Below are positions 47,301 to 59,480 of a stretch of 64,000 nucleotides of DNA, in pieces. Source of the stretch: Malania oleifera. Lineage: Eukaryota; Streptophyta; Magnoliopsida; Santalales; Ximeniaceae. The stretch's first letter is position 1. Each line of letters starts with the position of its first letter. A program made the position numbers and the translations under genes. Location: NCBI RefSeq assembly GCF_029873635.1, contig NC_080425.1, forward strand, positions 38,071,390 to 38,135,389, in the 5' to 3' direction. The notes beneath the pieces were generated by a model. It was given only the letters and a program-made list of their open reading frames with translations, ran no database searches and was not told the origin of the DNA.

Positions 47301-47577
47301 CCTTGTAATGCTTGTGGTATTCTATGGTGTTATAGTTAATTTTTCCAGCTTTTTAATGAAACTATATGCTGGTTGGTGTTTTGATGTGAGACTATGTGAG
47401 TGAAATTGTTCCTATAATTCCTCTTGCAGCATCTTATATGTGGGAAAAACTTGAAGATAGACAAGAGCATACATGCTGCATATGTGAAAGCAATAAGATC
47501 AGCCCAACATTTTATATATATAGAAAACCAGTATTTTGTTGGGTCTTCTTATTATTGGCCGTCATACAAAAATGCAG
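44348..47577 (+). CDS. Phospholipase D delta-like (C2-PLD), 5' six coding exons
   Basis: Hydrolyses membrane phospholipids to phosphatidic acid plus head group, at the plasma membrane in the plant C2-PLD family. Exons: 44348-45355 (ATG 44399), 45606-45722, 45955-46149, 46831-47103, 47209-47277, 47430-47577; all borders are GT/AG and frames join without a stop, giving 586 residues. C2 domain about residues 24-182, with acidic residues D43, D81, D128 and D130 at likely Ca2+ loops. PLD core from about 205 (TYFPLRKGG, LYQDAHVPD, HGKCWEDICHAILEAHH). First HKD motif THHQKCVLLD, H367/K369/D374. Exon 6 has the family motif IYIENQYFVGSSYYWPSY. The family is usually near 850-870 residues; the second HKD motif and C-terminus are not found up to base 64000. 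Exon 6 ends in phase 1 with a good donor. Delta is favoured over beta/gamma by the GWSIYHPVKLVRE and KYKSQEGARV text. Confidence 0.9.
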
Positions 47578-48520
47578 GTAATAAAGCACTGAGTTTTCAA
47601 TTTTGTCATCATCTATACTTGCTAGCTCTTGTTGCTATCCTGATTGATTACTGCATTTATCATTTTTCAAGGCCCGATCCAGTTCTCACAAGAATGCCAT
47701 TAGTAATGATATTCATCTCTATAGCTAGTTCATTATGTTGTATGTTTATATATATTTAGCAAGTTTAAAAAAAGGTTTGAAGTTTGTCTTCCAACTGACA
47801 TCGATCAGCATGAGTGTATTTGACTTTTACACCATCTCATATTCAGTTTTGCATTAGATCGGATTTGGTGAACAACATTAGGTGCAGCTAGACCCATTTT
47901 GACTAACTACATGATCCTTCATTAGAATGTAGCAGGTTCTTCTTTGCAGAAGGAACATTAAATAGTGACCATTGCAGTCCTCAAAAGTTAAGTTTGTATG
48001 GAGCAGCATATTATGTACATGTTGAAAAGAATGTTACAATACAATTTACATTCTTAACAGGAGGGTGAGCTGGCATTGCCAGTTCATCTGATTAATCAAG
48101 CATGGAGCCTATTTAGTTCTCTGTTTAGAAATACAAGAGATTTGGTATTGAACGTTTAGGTGATCCATAGTAGCTAGTTATTTTTCCCTGTTTTTTTCCT
48201 CAAAATTTTCTTTGATTCCCACATTTCCCTGAACTTTACTTTCTGTATGCTTCGACTGGTTTATGCCTAAACATCATTAAGAAAAACCCTAGGTTAGGCC
48301 TCTTTCTTTAAGAAAGAAACCAGCTCTGTTAATTTTAATGTCTGACCTACCCTCTTTTCTTTCTTTACCTGTATCCAGTCCACAATTTTACCTAAAGCTA
48401 CTATGCAAGCACCACCTTGACAGTGGTGGATCTTGAAATTATATATATATTTTTTCCTTTTGGGGGGAGGGGAAGGGGGGAGGGGGGACTATATGCTGAA
48501 AAATATTATTGAAAATGTTC
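47578..48520 (+). other. Sequence behind PLD exon 6, no exon found
   Basis: It begins with the exon 6 donor GTAATA. I searched by eye for the expected next exon (a NLIPMELALK-like segment) and for the second HKD motif and saw neither. A G-rich stretch (about 48462-48488) precedes the LINE insertion site. Confidence 0.5.
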
Positions 48521-48532
48521 ATGTTTATAATT
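48521..48532. repeat. Target-site duplication of LINE, left copy
   Basis: ATGTTTATAATT precedes the T run that marks the element's poly(A) tail on the other strand. The identical 12-mer occurs at 54402-54413. Confidence 0.88.
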
Positions 48533-48769
48533 TTTTTTTTGATCTGAAAATTATAATTATATAAGATCAAAATGGATATGTGCAGCTACACTGGGCATAC
48601 CCAGGAGAGGAGCATTTAGCTCCATCCAATCAAAGTACTATCTACAACAAACAGAACTACATCAAACCTGGGCATACCCAGGGGCCTTAAGGCCAAAATA
48701 ACTACAACTCAAAAATTCAATAAGTGACTACAATCAGTCACTCCAGAAAAATCAGAACCTATCAACCAA

Positions 48770-51700
48770 TCAAGTGCAATAGGAAGGGAATTTGTCATAC
48801 ACAACTCGATAAATGTGGGTCTGGATCACTTTGGCATTCGGTTGAGTAACAGCCCCCTCAAATTTCTTTTTGTTTCTAAAATGCCACAAGTAGTACACTG
48901 TATTGGCCAAGCAAGCTTTCTTAGCTACCGCTTGAATTCCAGTACCTCTAGCCTCCTTATGTAGCCATTTAAGGCTAGCCTTGATAGTTGACATACTTCT
49001 AGAAATTCTCAACCAGCCCCTAAGATGGTTCCAAACCATTGAGGACAACCTGCATTTGAAAAATAGATGCTCATTTGTTTCCAATTCAGTGCGACAAAAA
49101 ACACAAGTTTTATCAATCCCATCCCCATTGTATTTATCACAAGTAAGCAGCTTCCCCACTGTAGCCAACCACAGAATGAAAGAATGCTTTGGGGCACAAC
49201 CATTCTTCCAGATCAGGTTCTGCCATAGAACTCTTCTTCCTTTATTTCTCCAGAACTGGTATGCATCAGTGCACATGAATTGCCCATCCATATCCCCGTT
49301 GTTTTAACTGGATCTCAGCACTGGTAATGTCCCTGCACTGAAGGAGCAGCAGATCTTTAATCTCTATCAGCTTATTAAGGAGTGGAGAGTCTTCATGCTT
49401 AGCTGAAGCTTCCCAAATACTTCCACCTTTCAAATAAACATGACTCACCCACTTTGACCAAAGAGCATCCTTTTTGTTGTGGATATTCCACAAGGTCCTA
49501 GTGAGGAGAGCCCTGTTCCATAATTTTGGGTCCATAACCCCTAGTCCACCCAACTATTTAGGCAAGCAAACATCCTTCCACGCAACCAAAGGTCTCCTCC
49601 TGCCACCCCACAAGAAAGCCCTACAAGGTTTGACAATGTGAGCCAAAACAGAATGGGGAATAGGGAAAATAGAAAGCCAAAAACAGTCAACCCCTTGTAG
49701 CACAGAATTTATGAGCTCAAGCTTTCCAGCATAGGATAGAGTGTGCCTTGAGAAAAGTGTGATGAGTTTAATCTTGTGGAGGCCAAATGAATTCCCAATT
49801 ATCTGAAGGGAAACTCCCCCAGTGGAAAACCTGTTAAGGCCTTCAGTTCCTCCAGTTTGTTTCCAAAAACCCCTGCACAGTACATATTTGATTTAGACAA
49901 GCTTGCCCTCAGCCCTGAGCAATCAGAGAAGTCTCCCAAGCACTCCATAATCTTCTTAACTGAAGAATAGTCACCTCTTGCAAACATGATTAGGTCATCA
50001 GCAAAAAAAAGGTGAGAAATCTTAAGATCTCCACATTTGGGATGAAATTTAAAGTCTCGGTCACTCTCCAGGTTCTTTAAAAGCCTTGAAAGATATTCCA
50101 TGCAAAGAACAAATAGATAGGGGATAGGGGATCACCCTGTCTAAGCCCCTTCTTCCCCTTGAAGAAACCATATAAAACCCCATTGACGGAGAGAGAGTAA
50201 GAAGTGGATGAAATGCACTGCATTACCCACCCCACCAATGCTGCAGGAAAGCATACTCTTCAGGAAACTCCATGAAACTGAGTCATAAGATTTTTTAAGA
50301 TCAACTTTTATCATGCATCGAGGGGAATGCCTTTTTCTAGCATACTTCCTAACTAGCTCCTGTACTAGATAAATATTTTCCACCATATATCTTTGCTTTA
50401 TAAAAGCTGATTGAGCATTATTTACAATCTCTTCCAACCCTGGCTTAATTTTGTTAGCAAGGACCTTGGCAATGACTTTATAAACCACATTACAGCATGA
50501 GACAGGTCTGTAGTCTTGAACTGTGTTAGCATGCTGTGATTTAGGAATCAACACAATTGCAGTTCTATTAAATTGCTTGAGAAGCTTCCCATTTCTGAAA
50601 AACTCCTTAACTGCCATAGTGAATTCATTGCCAATGATACCCCAAGCTTTCTTGAAGAACCCCGAGGTAAAACCATCTGGCCCAGGAGATCTGTCATCTC
50701 CAATGCTAAACAGGGCACTTTTAATCTCACCTTCAGTGACTTCAACATTTTACAGGCTTGATCTTCTTTCAGAGTAGGCCCATTAGCAATAACCAGGGGG
50801 CCCACAGGTTCACACTGTTCCTCCGTACCCAGCAGCTTCTTATAAAATGTCAAGAACTCCTCAGCTACCTGCTGTTGGGACCTGGTGCACTCACCATTCT
50901 CTTTGGTGATAGCAGCAATGTGACTTCTGGCAGTGTGCCTTCTCATTAAGGAATGAAAGAAAGCAGTACCCTGTCACTATTTTTAAGGAATTTGCATTTA
51001 GCTTGTTGGGCTAAGAAACTTCTGTTAGCTTCTTCAAGCTTGACAGCCTTTTCTCCCATTTCTCCACGAGCTCCCTCTGCAGTCTTCATTATCAGGGTTG
51101 TCATGCAGACCTTGTTGAGCATTTTTTAAGTCCAGACTAGCCATTTCAGCCCTTGTTGAGATATGTGAAAAATGCAGAGCATTCAGGATTTTCAGGGGCT
51201 TCTTAACAACCTGTAGCTTCTTGGCCAACCTGAATAATTTGCATCCCTAAAATCTGAGCTTCCAAGCAGACTTAACCACTTTCTGAAAATCTTCATGCAA
51301 TGTCCACATATTGAAGAATTTGAAAGGCCTTCTCCCAAGGTTGTCTTCTTCTAACAGAGAGACAATGCATGAGGCATGGTCTGAGAGCACCCCAGGGAAT
51401 TGAAATTCAGCATGTGTCCCCAGCCCCATTAGAATCCATTCATTAACAGCAGCTCGATCCAACTTACACCAAACTCTGTTGTTAGACCAGGAGAGGTAGC
51501 ATCAGTTGATCTCACATTTGACAGCTTATTAACAGAAAAACACTCAGCGATATCTTTAGTTTCATATGCAGTAACTGAGTTACCATTCCTTTTCTCACAA
51601 GCCTGCATCACACAATTAAAGTCCCCCAGCAGTAACCATGGGATTGGCCTACCTGACCCCTTCTGAGTAATGCTCTGCCACAAGGGTCTTCTAGCAACCA

Positions 51701-52048
51701 TAGTGTGGAGCCCGTGTACAAAGCTTACCTGAAAGCAAGTAGAAGAAATTAAACAGGTGACAGAGCAGTGTATTACCTGAGGTGATTTGTCTAACACTTG
51801 GATTCTAGATTTTTGAGGATTCCAAACTACCAAAATTCTATCAGCTTCATGAACATCAAAGTTGTTGACATTACACCAATTGGCTAATCTCTTCTTCATA
51901 AAGTCGTCCAGCTTTCTACCATTCAATTTGGTTTCGAAGATACTAAGCACATCAATCTTCTTTGATTTAATGAGGTCCAACACCCCATTGTGTTTCAGGG
52001 GCTTATTAAAGCCCCTGATATTCCAGCTTGCAATCTCTATTTTGATTT
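48770..52048 (-). pseudogene. LINE ORF2: APE endonuclease, reverse transcriptase, zf-RVT
   Basis: Frame opens after a stop at about 52050 with KIEIASWNIRGFNKPLKHNG, the classic endonuclease start; the base triplet where ATG is expected reads ATC. Endonuclease: SIFETKLN, LLLGDFNCVM. RT: FNRTAIVLIPKSQHANTVQD, YRPVSCCNVVYKVIAKVLAN, QSAFIKQRYMVENIYLVQE, KVDLKKSYDSVSW (first catalytic Asp), and ISHLFFADDLIMFARGD (FADD box intact). C-terminal zinc region 49291-48770: FCRTELETNEHLFFKC and YLWHFRNKKKFEG. Frameshifts near 51440, 50700, 50140-50100 and 49800, and a stop near 49554, split it. Confidence 0.88.
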
Positions 52049-52225
52049 AGAAGGGGGCTTTAACCTCTTTCCAAAAGTTTGAATGTTGAATTGAGATCCC
52101 TTACCTTTCTTCTTTTTCTTAACTGGTACGAACTCTTCTACTCTTTCCTTCTCTTTAAACTTCTGTTTCAATATATCCACAAGGGTTCTTTGCCCTTGTT
52201 CTTATCAGTAACTCCTTCTTTTCCA

Positions 52226-53955
52226 TTAGACTACATCAGCAGCATCAGAAATTTCTGTGTTGGTGTTATCACCACATACTATAGTTTCAACCTCTGCTTG
52301 TGGATCCGCTGGATTATCAGTGTCACTGTCAGCACCTGTATCTTTCTGGTCTTCCACTAACTTTATTCCAACAATCTGAGAGTGAACAACCCGATGACTA
52401 CATTCAGCAGCATCAACAGAAGGACCCTCTTTACCCGTAAGGCCTCCACCAACCTTCTCTGAGATTACTTCAGATATAGGCTTTTTGCCTTTTTTCTTAA
52501 TCCCTGGGTTTTTTTCATTTCCCTCCCTAGGATTGCAGAAGTTCTCTGTATGGCCAATTGCTTTACATCTTTTACAGAACCTGGGTAAACTTTCATACAC
52601 CACCTCCTGCATTATGGATATATCATCAGGAAGCCACACCATAACATTGTGTTTCACCTCCTTTGCAATGTCTACTTCAACAAGAACCCTGGCATACGAA
52701 ACCTTGTCCTTGTTAGTAGTTAATTTATCAGTGTACATTGGCTTACCAATCTCTGAGCATATTCTGCCAATAGCCATTGGAGTCCGCAACTCAAGTGGCA
52801 AGTTCTTCAGTTGCACCTAAACAGGGAGAGTAGTCCTTTGTTCAGAGTCAAATTGAAAGAACTTGGGCATCTTCTTCAATATCAGGGTCCTCCCATAAAT
52901 CATGTAAGGGCCATTCTATAATACATTACAGAGGTCCTCTTCTCTCTGGAGCTTGAAAATTATCCACCCCTTATCATGTTGAATAGAGTCCACTTGTACT
53001 TTCCATGACCTAACTAGAGAGTTAAAAGCAGACTTACCTGGGTGCTTACCAGTGAAATAGTCGACCAGGTGTTTGCTTGACATCCCCACTGAATCAATCA
53101 GCTCTGAAGCTGGTATACGAGCACCATCACCATTTGCTGTAAAAGCTGGAATAGCACCACAATTCGAAGGGTTCCTGTTGTTTGCAAACAACTCAACCCA
53201 GGCAACCCTTTTGTTATTCCTCATAATTGTCCTCCCTACTTGGTTTCCTGTTGAGAGCAATCTCAACAGTGCTCTCAACAGGATTTTGCTTCTTTAAGAT
53301 TGGCTCCTGAACCCTCTCACGAATAGTAGCAGTCCCCTCTGTATCATCCATAGCATTACTCATATCCTTCATACCCAATGTTTCTGATACGTAGGGCTCG
53401 TCATCATCCCACGACCTTCTCTTTCCATCCCTCTTATCACTGTTAACCCCTTCCATCTGCGAGCAACTATCCTCAGTTAACCCCATTTCTTCAAGTATTT
53501 TTTCATTCAACATCATAGGGATATTCTTCATTACCATATCCTTCTGTTTGCTGGTGGAAGGGCAAGCAACTATTCCCATCTGCTTCTGAAGTTTATCAAG
53601 AAGGTCCGAAGGAGTTTGCATGTCCCTCGAATCTCCTTGAGTATTCTGTAACACCTCTCCAGAAAGACAAGCAAACTCAGTAAGTATTTCATGATTCTTC
53701 TTTTTACTCCACAATCCTTTCTAACCCTTTAATCTCAATGAACTTCAATGCATATTTCACTTCTTTCTTCAAATCATCTTCCTTCTCAGATTTTCCTGGT
53801 GCCCTATTTGCAACGTTGCGACCCATGAGCACACCCAAAAATTCAATTTTCAATTCTGTAATCTGAGACAACACTCGAACACTGCTGGAGGTTGGGGAGA
53901 CACCTTCGTCCACCTTCAAAAGTGCAAATCCAGCAGCCAAGAACCAAGAAATCAA
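52226..53955 (-). pseudogene. LINE ORF1: DUF4283 domain and CCHC knuckle
   Basis: An N-terminal piece (53955-53704) with MGRNVANRAPGKSEKEDDLK leads after a frame change into 53714-53214, an acidic low-complexity region. 53278-52916 and 52816-52226 share one frame. They give VGMSSKHLVDYFTGKHPG, VDSIQHDKGWIIFKLQREED, then after two in-frame stops LPLELRTPMAIGRICSEIGK and VEVDIAKEVKHNVMVWLPDD. The knuckle is RFCKRCKAIGHTENFC (C-x2-C-x4-H-x4-C), followed by a Lys-rich and acidic tail. This is the nucleic-acid-binding ORF1 protein of plant L1 elements. Confidence 0.85.
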
Positions 53956-54401
53956 TGGAAAATCCGAAGCAAGAAGACAAACCAGCCCTAGTACCGTGCA
54001 TCCCTTAGAGAGGGAAGAGAGCTTCTCTCTCTAACACGATTCTCCAAATGGTTCGTTAATTCGGATTTTGTTTCTCACATTTCTGGGGGATACACCAAAG
54101 TCGGCAGTGTGTGAGTCACAGAGAGAGAGCAAGTTGAACCTGCTTCCGTGGTTCGTGAAGCTGAAGCAGCAAGTGAATGATGGGCAGAAGTCGACGACGA
54201 CGATGAAAGTGAGACCACTGTAACGGCGAGCTACTCGAGCGAGAGAGTGATGGGCAAACAGCGAACTGGCGAAGGTACAGCAACACCGCGAGGCGAGGGT
54301 TGTCTTGTCACAGACTCACAAGGCTCCGTGAGCAAGCAATGGGCGGCAATCGACGACAGCGACGAAAAATTAGTTTACCACATTCCCACTTTGTTTCAAG
54401 T

Positions 54402-54413
54402 ATGTTTATAATT
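54402..54413. repeat. Target-site duplication of LINE, right copy
   Basis: ATGTTTATAATT, identical to 48521-48532, adjoins the 5' end of the LINE at 54401. Confidence 0.88.
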
Positions 54414-55544
54414 ATTATAGTTCCTGCTGGGTTTTAGGCTTTTAGCTAAATTATCTACCCTGAACCCATCCTATCTCTCACCACCACCTCAGCTGTGACT
54501 GCCATGTAACCATCCAATGCTGATGAAAACAAACTCCTGACACTTCTTTGACAAAGATTTACTAAGAAGAACAGAGAGTCACTTAGTCTTCCAATCAATG
54601 TTACCAAGAATGTGCAACGTTCTGGTTTGCAGGATTGAGGTATGGTACATGCTCTAAAATGTGGACTGTTAGGGGTATACTTAAATAGATATTTTGGTGA
54701 AAAAAGTTCAATGGCATTTGTATATTTTGGAGAGGACCTTGAGGTGTTTTGAGTGTTTCTAAATGCAAAAGAGAATTTTCTATTGTGGAGCAGATTAATA
54801 ATGATAGAAATAGACTTCATGTATGATGATACCTAACTTTTAACTAAAATAAGTTATGTGAAAAAGCATTGAATTAAGACTTTGGATCAATAGATTTAGC
54901 ATTCTAGAATGAAAATGTATCACTTCTTGGAAAGTTCGTACCAATACGTGGTTTGCTAGGGTGCTAGCATTTTATGGTAACTATGCTCCCAATATCCGAC
55001 CATAACACCCACCAGGCTCACAGCCGCACTCAGTTCATTGTCCAGCGTCTCCACCACAAGCAGTGAGGGAGACTGGGTGAGCCAGTGAGGGCCATAAGGT
55101 AGACGGCTGAAAATTTCTTGTGAGGTCTCGATCAAAAGGAAATTAAAAGGAGTTCTTTCTGGTTTGAAAGTTGCAAGACCAAAACCCATAAAATTACCAA
55201 TTAAGCCCACAAGAGGCAGGGTTCTGGTTTTTTTTGGGGGAGGGGGAGGGACAGGGCAATAAAGTGAAAGCATGAAGGGAGAAATTTTTTGTTGGAAGCT
55301 TGGGGATTGTTCCCCCCACCGTGCGCGCGCGCGCTTCTGCCATGTCATCAAGCACATCAGCAGACTTGCCATATTGGCAGACCTGCCACTTCATTGTCCT
55401 GCCCATATGGTGAACTGCCCTGAATATTGGGCTGATTCAAACAAGATTCCTGTTCATATTATTATTTATTTATTTATTTTTAAAAGGAACATGGTCACAA
55501 ATTAGGAATGCCTGTGTCATACTTTGGGCACAATATCAAGCCCT
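54414..55544. other. Unassigned DNA between LINE and hAT
   Basis: No gene recognised on either strand. Notable parts are a (GC)n run GTGCGCGCGCGCGC at 55321-55334 and a G-rich stretch at 55235-55250. If the PLD gene continues, this would be intron. Confidence 0.45.
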
Positions 55545-55552
55545 CTTACACC
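55545..55552. repeat. Target-site duplication of hAT, left copy
   Basis: CTTACACC, the same 8-mer as at 59715-59722. Eight bases is the duplication length of hAT elements. Confidence 0.78.
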
Positions 55553-55885
55553 CATAGTGGTCAGAGGCGCGAGGCAAGCCGAGGCGCAAAGGGTCTTTGA
55601 AGTCGAGGTGCGAGGCGAAGGCGCGCGCCTCACGAAGGTGAGGCGCACAATTATTAAAATGGTGTAAAATATCTATTTGGGGTAATTTATATATGAACAT
55701 ATGAATATCTAGTGATATTAGAATTTAAAATGCCAAAACATTCAATAAAAAAATTGGAAATTTAATAAATTGCCAAGACGAAGCCCAAAAGTATCAACAA
55801 TTCAACATAGTTCAACATCAAAAGAAAAGAGTACAATAAAAGATTCCAAATATAAAATCTAAAAATCCTCCTCAATCATCACTCA

Positions 55886-58573
55886 TCACTCATCATCAAC
55901 TAAGTCGGTGAAGATATCATCATCTTCCTCTTCATCATCAGAACTGTTTTCTCCAACATCTTTTTCCTCTTCCGTCTCCTCTGCACTATCCACTTGGATT
56001 TCATCCTCATCTACAAGTTCCAACATTGTGGTCCGACCCCTAGCACTGGTTGCACTACTAGATGAAGCCCTTCCTCTTCCTTTAGATGATGATGGCATAT
56101 TTGTACTTATTCTTGATCTAGTGTGATGCGGGGGGTTATTTAGTCCAGCAGCTCTAGCAACAGAATCCCAAGTCAAATTATCATCTTCAAACACAAGTTC
56201 ATCATCCTCATCAGAATCACCATCCATCCTACCAATCAACCACTCATTACTATCATCAATGTCCTTTAGGAGGATGGGATCAATGGTGTCACGTTTGTCG
56301 TATCGACGACTCAGAGTTCGATTATATTTCACAAATACCAAATCATTCAAGCGTTGCTGGGATAGCCTATTTCTCCTTTTGCTATGAAGCTGCAAAAAGT
56401 TTAAAGTAATATGGTTAATAATGATTCTAAAAAGCAGTAGATTGGTAGTTCTTGTTCTTAATAATTAATCCATGATATACTAATGACTTACATGTTGAAA
56501 TATGCTCCAATTTCTTTCGCAGCTGGTAGCACTACACGTGAGGCTAAGAATTTTCACAGCAAACTTTTGCAAGTTTGGAGTTGTTGATCCATATGCCATC
56601 CACCATTGTGCTGTTATAAAATAAATTTTAAATGAATACCTACTAGGTAAATAGAAAAAATAATTTTCAAAAATGAAGAGCTAGTACAAATGCCACTTTA
56701 CCTAGTGCTTTTGTCTTCCTTTGTCTCACTGCCAAACTAATTCCAAAGACGCCACTAGCGGCATTGTATTTTTCCAACTCATTTGAAACTTTATCTTGCA
56801 TTTCAATAGTTGGCAGTAACCTTCCAATACATTTGTACAAACCCGACATAATTTCTTCATCTTGCAAAATGTTGGGGTTTGAATAGAAAAATTCTGGATT
56901 CAAGTAGTGTGCAGCTGCATGCAACGGTTGATGGAGTTGACATCCCCACCTCGTATCAATAATTTCAAATGCCTCCTTGAATTTATCCTCTCTCTCAACA
57001 AAAGCCTTAGCTATGGCTTCCTTAGCCCTATCCATTGCTTCATAAATGTATCCCATTGCAGGCTTCTTTTCCCCATCAACCAAACGGAGTACACGAACAA
57101 GTGGACCTGTTAACTTAAGAGCATATACGATGGTACTCCAAAAAGTAGGCATCAAAACAATAGTAGCTGCTCTTTTGCCAGCCGCCTCCTTTGCCCATTT
57201 AGTAGTATTCCAATCTTCAGAAGTAAACATCTTCCTCAAGTTGTTCTTTTGAAGATGGATTGAACGAAGGGTGATGAAGGCAGTTGCAAATCTTGTAACT
57301 GCAGGTCTTAGTAACTCCTTTCCTCCAGTGAATTGTCTCATCAAGTTGACAACACCAACACGATTATAGATATAGCCATTCAAAAAAATTGCCCTTTTCA
57401 AAGTTGCATGAATTGAAGGCATCTTCCCAATATCCTCCAAAATTAAATCAATGCAATGAGCAGCACACGGTGTCCAATATAAATGTGGCCTCTTTGCTTC
57501 CAACAATCTCCCTGTTGAAAAATCAAGGAATGAAGCCATTAAAATATTAAAATAAACAATATATACACTATAGAAAGTAGTTCTAAAAATAAGTTCTTAC
57601 CTGCTGCAACATAGTTTGACGCATTGTCAGTTACCACTTGAATCACATTTGATTCTCCAATTTCCTCGACCATCTCATCAAGTAATCTATACATTCTATC
57701 TGCATTCTTGACAATATTAGAAGCATCAATAGACTTGATGAATACTGATCCCCTTGGAGAGTTCACTAAAAAGTTGATTATGTCCTTATTAGCAACTGAA
57801 TCTCTCCAACCATCAGACATAATTGAGCAGCCATATTTTGTCCATTCCTCCTTATGGACCTTCAACAACTCTTTCATTCGACTAACTTCCTCCTTTAGGT
57901 AAGGAACTCTCACTTCATGATAGCTAAGTGGCTTTATTCCAGGACCATATTGTCCAATCGATTCAAGTGCCACTGCAAAGCTGCTCAAACGTACAGCATT
58001 AAATGGTATCCCAGCATCATACATCCACCTAGCAAAATCTCCCATTGCCTTTTTTCTTAGTTCTTTCTTGCACGCTTCATTTATTGATGTTTGCTTCATC
58101 TTCCCTTCTTTCCTAGCTTGAACCGCTTTCTTTGGATCGGGAGTAAAAAACAAGTTTATAGGCCCCTTCTGTTTTGGTTTCTTCAAGTTGGATTGGTATG
58201 ATCTTTTCCTTCCATCACTAGTAAACACTCTCTTGCCACGAATGTCAATTTCTTGAACTTCATCTTCTTCATCTTCACCGTAATGATCTATATCATCAAA
58301 GTCGGGCAATAACTCATTTTCCTCCTTTTCCATATCTTTCTTCAACATATACTCTTTAATCTCCTCACATCCATGAGCAGGGCACTTAGAGCATTCTTTC
58401 ACATTTCGAAATCCTCCGACAATGTGTTGTTTTGCCCGAAATATTCTTCCCCTTGTGACTTTAGCACAAAAATTGCAAGTCAAATTATTTCTATTTTTTT
58501 GATCCTCCAAATGTGCATTCTTCCATGCGGGATCTTTCTTTGCCGAGGCCTCACATCCAGAACTAGAATCCAT
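55886..58573 (-). CDS. hAT transposase (BED finger, DUF659, hAT dimerisation domain)
   Basis: Four exons: 58573-57601, 57511-56702, 56610-56492, 56389-55886. All borders are GT/AG and the phases (1, 1, 0) join into about 801 codons ending in TGA. Start is ATG 58573 (MDSSSGCEA). BED-type zinc finger about residues 12-68 with W17, C33, C36 and H50. DUF659 region about 185-345 with SIMSDGW (D254) and QVVTDNASNY (D316). Then TPCAAHCIDLILEDIGK at the exon 2 start, a DTRWGCQLHQPLHAAAHYLN block, and the C-terminal dimerisation domain PNLQKFAVKILSLTCSATSC, ERNWSIFQ in exon 3 with KRRNRLSQQRLNDLVFVKYN in exon 4. The C-terminus is very acidic. The protein cuts and re-inserts the element by binding its ends. 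Exon 4's first base may be off by one. Confidence 0.88.
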
Positions 58574-58676
58574 TTAAGATTTTAGACTTGGTATCCCGTA
58601 TCCTAACTGAAAAAACAATGCATCATATATTTTAAATTTAAGACTTACATAATGCATTTCCAAACAAATTAAAAAA

Positions 58677-58965
58677 CAGTAGCTAAATTTCAATAAAAAG
58701 AATAAATATTATGTATTAGTTATAATTTATAAACTTAAATTAATTAAACTAAATATTATAAATTAACAAAACAGTAGCTAAATTTCTGTAAAAAAAATAA
58801 ATATTATGTATTAGTTATAATTTGTAAGCTTACATTAATTAAACTTAATATTATAAATTAAAAAACAGTAGCTAAATTTCTGTAAAAAAAAATAAATATT
58901 ATGTTATTAGTTATGATTTATAAGCTTACATTAATTAAACTAAATATTATAAATTAAAAAACAGT
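58677..58965. repeat. Tandem repeat, about 95-bp unit, three copies
   Basis: ACAGTAGCTAAATTT recurs at 58676, 58771 and 58865, followed each time by AATAAATATTATG and TTAATTAAACT. A fourth start (ACAGTAAGCTTACAT) lies at 58961. It sits upstream of the transposase start, within the element. Confidence 0.85.
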
Positions 58966-58978
58966 AAGCTTACATATA

Positions 58979-59193
58979 AAGAAGAAGAAGAAGAAGAAAA
59001 AGAGCAGGCAGCAGTCAGCAGTCAGCAGTCAGCAGTCAGCAGCACGCAGCAAGCATGCAGCAGGAAGAAGAAGAAGAAGAAGAAGAGAAGAGAAGCAGCA
59101 GGCAGCAGGACGCAAGCAGCAGCAGCAGCAGCAGAAGAAGAAGAAGAAGAGAAGCAGCAGGCAACAGGATGCAAGCAGAAGAAGAAGAAGAAG
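58979..59193. repeat. GAA and CAG microsatellite mosaic
   Basis: (GAA)n stretches alternate with (CAG)n and with a 7-bp unit CAGCAGT repeated about five times (59003-59043). Antisense reading gives Leu/Cys/Ser homopolymers that are not real protein. Confidence 0.88.
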
Positions 59194-59204
59194 ACTTACA
59201 AAGG

Positions 59205-59480
59205 TTCGAAGGCTTAAAGACGATCTCCAGCTGGTTCGAAATGTTGAAGGCGACGTGACGAACTCACGTCGTGCTCGAAGGCAGTCAGACGAACTCACGA
59301 CTGCTTCGAAGGCAGGCAGACGAACTAGCGAGGGCTCCGGCTGGTTCGAAACAAAGTTGCGCAGGTCGTGCTTCTTCAAAATGTTGAAGATGAACTCACG
59401 ATCCTGGTCGAAGCTCAAAGACGAAGTCGCGAAGGCTTCCGGCTGGTTCAAAGGCTCGCAAACGAACTCACGAAGGGCTT
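59205..59480. repeat. Subterminal repeats of the hAT element
   Basis: The word ACGAACTCACG or close variants occur at about 59257, 59288, 59320 (ACGAACTAGCG), 59391 (TGAACTCACGA) and 59462. CTGGTTCGAA or CTGGTTCAAA occurs at about 59229, 59341 and 59443. GAAGGC and GAAGTCG-type words fill the spaces. Subterminal motif arrays near an end are typical transposase binding sites in hAT elements; the binding role is inferred. Confidence 0.6.

Larger units (their letters stand above)
48533..54401 (-). mobile_element. L1-type LINE, full-length insertion in reverse orientation
   Basis: The element is bounded by the 12-bp direct repeat ATGTTTATAATT. Its 3' end is at the left, with a short poly(A) tail seen as T8 at 48533-48540. 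ORF1 (DUF4283 plus zinc knuckle) and ORF2 (endonuclease, RT, zf-RVT) follow in the usual order from right to left. The 5' leader 54401-53956 is GA-rich and has no long frame. The length is 5.87 kb. Several stops and frameshifts show that this copy is dead, though the duplication is still perfect. Confidence 0.88.

Noticed and set aside
59029..59451. 140-codon - strand ORF rich in Leu and Cys
   Set aside because: It is produced by GAA and CAG microsatellites inside the hAT element.
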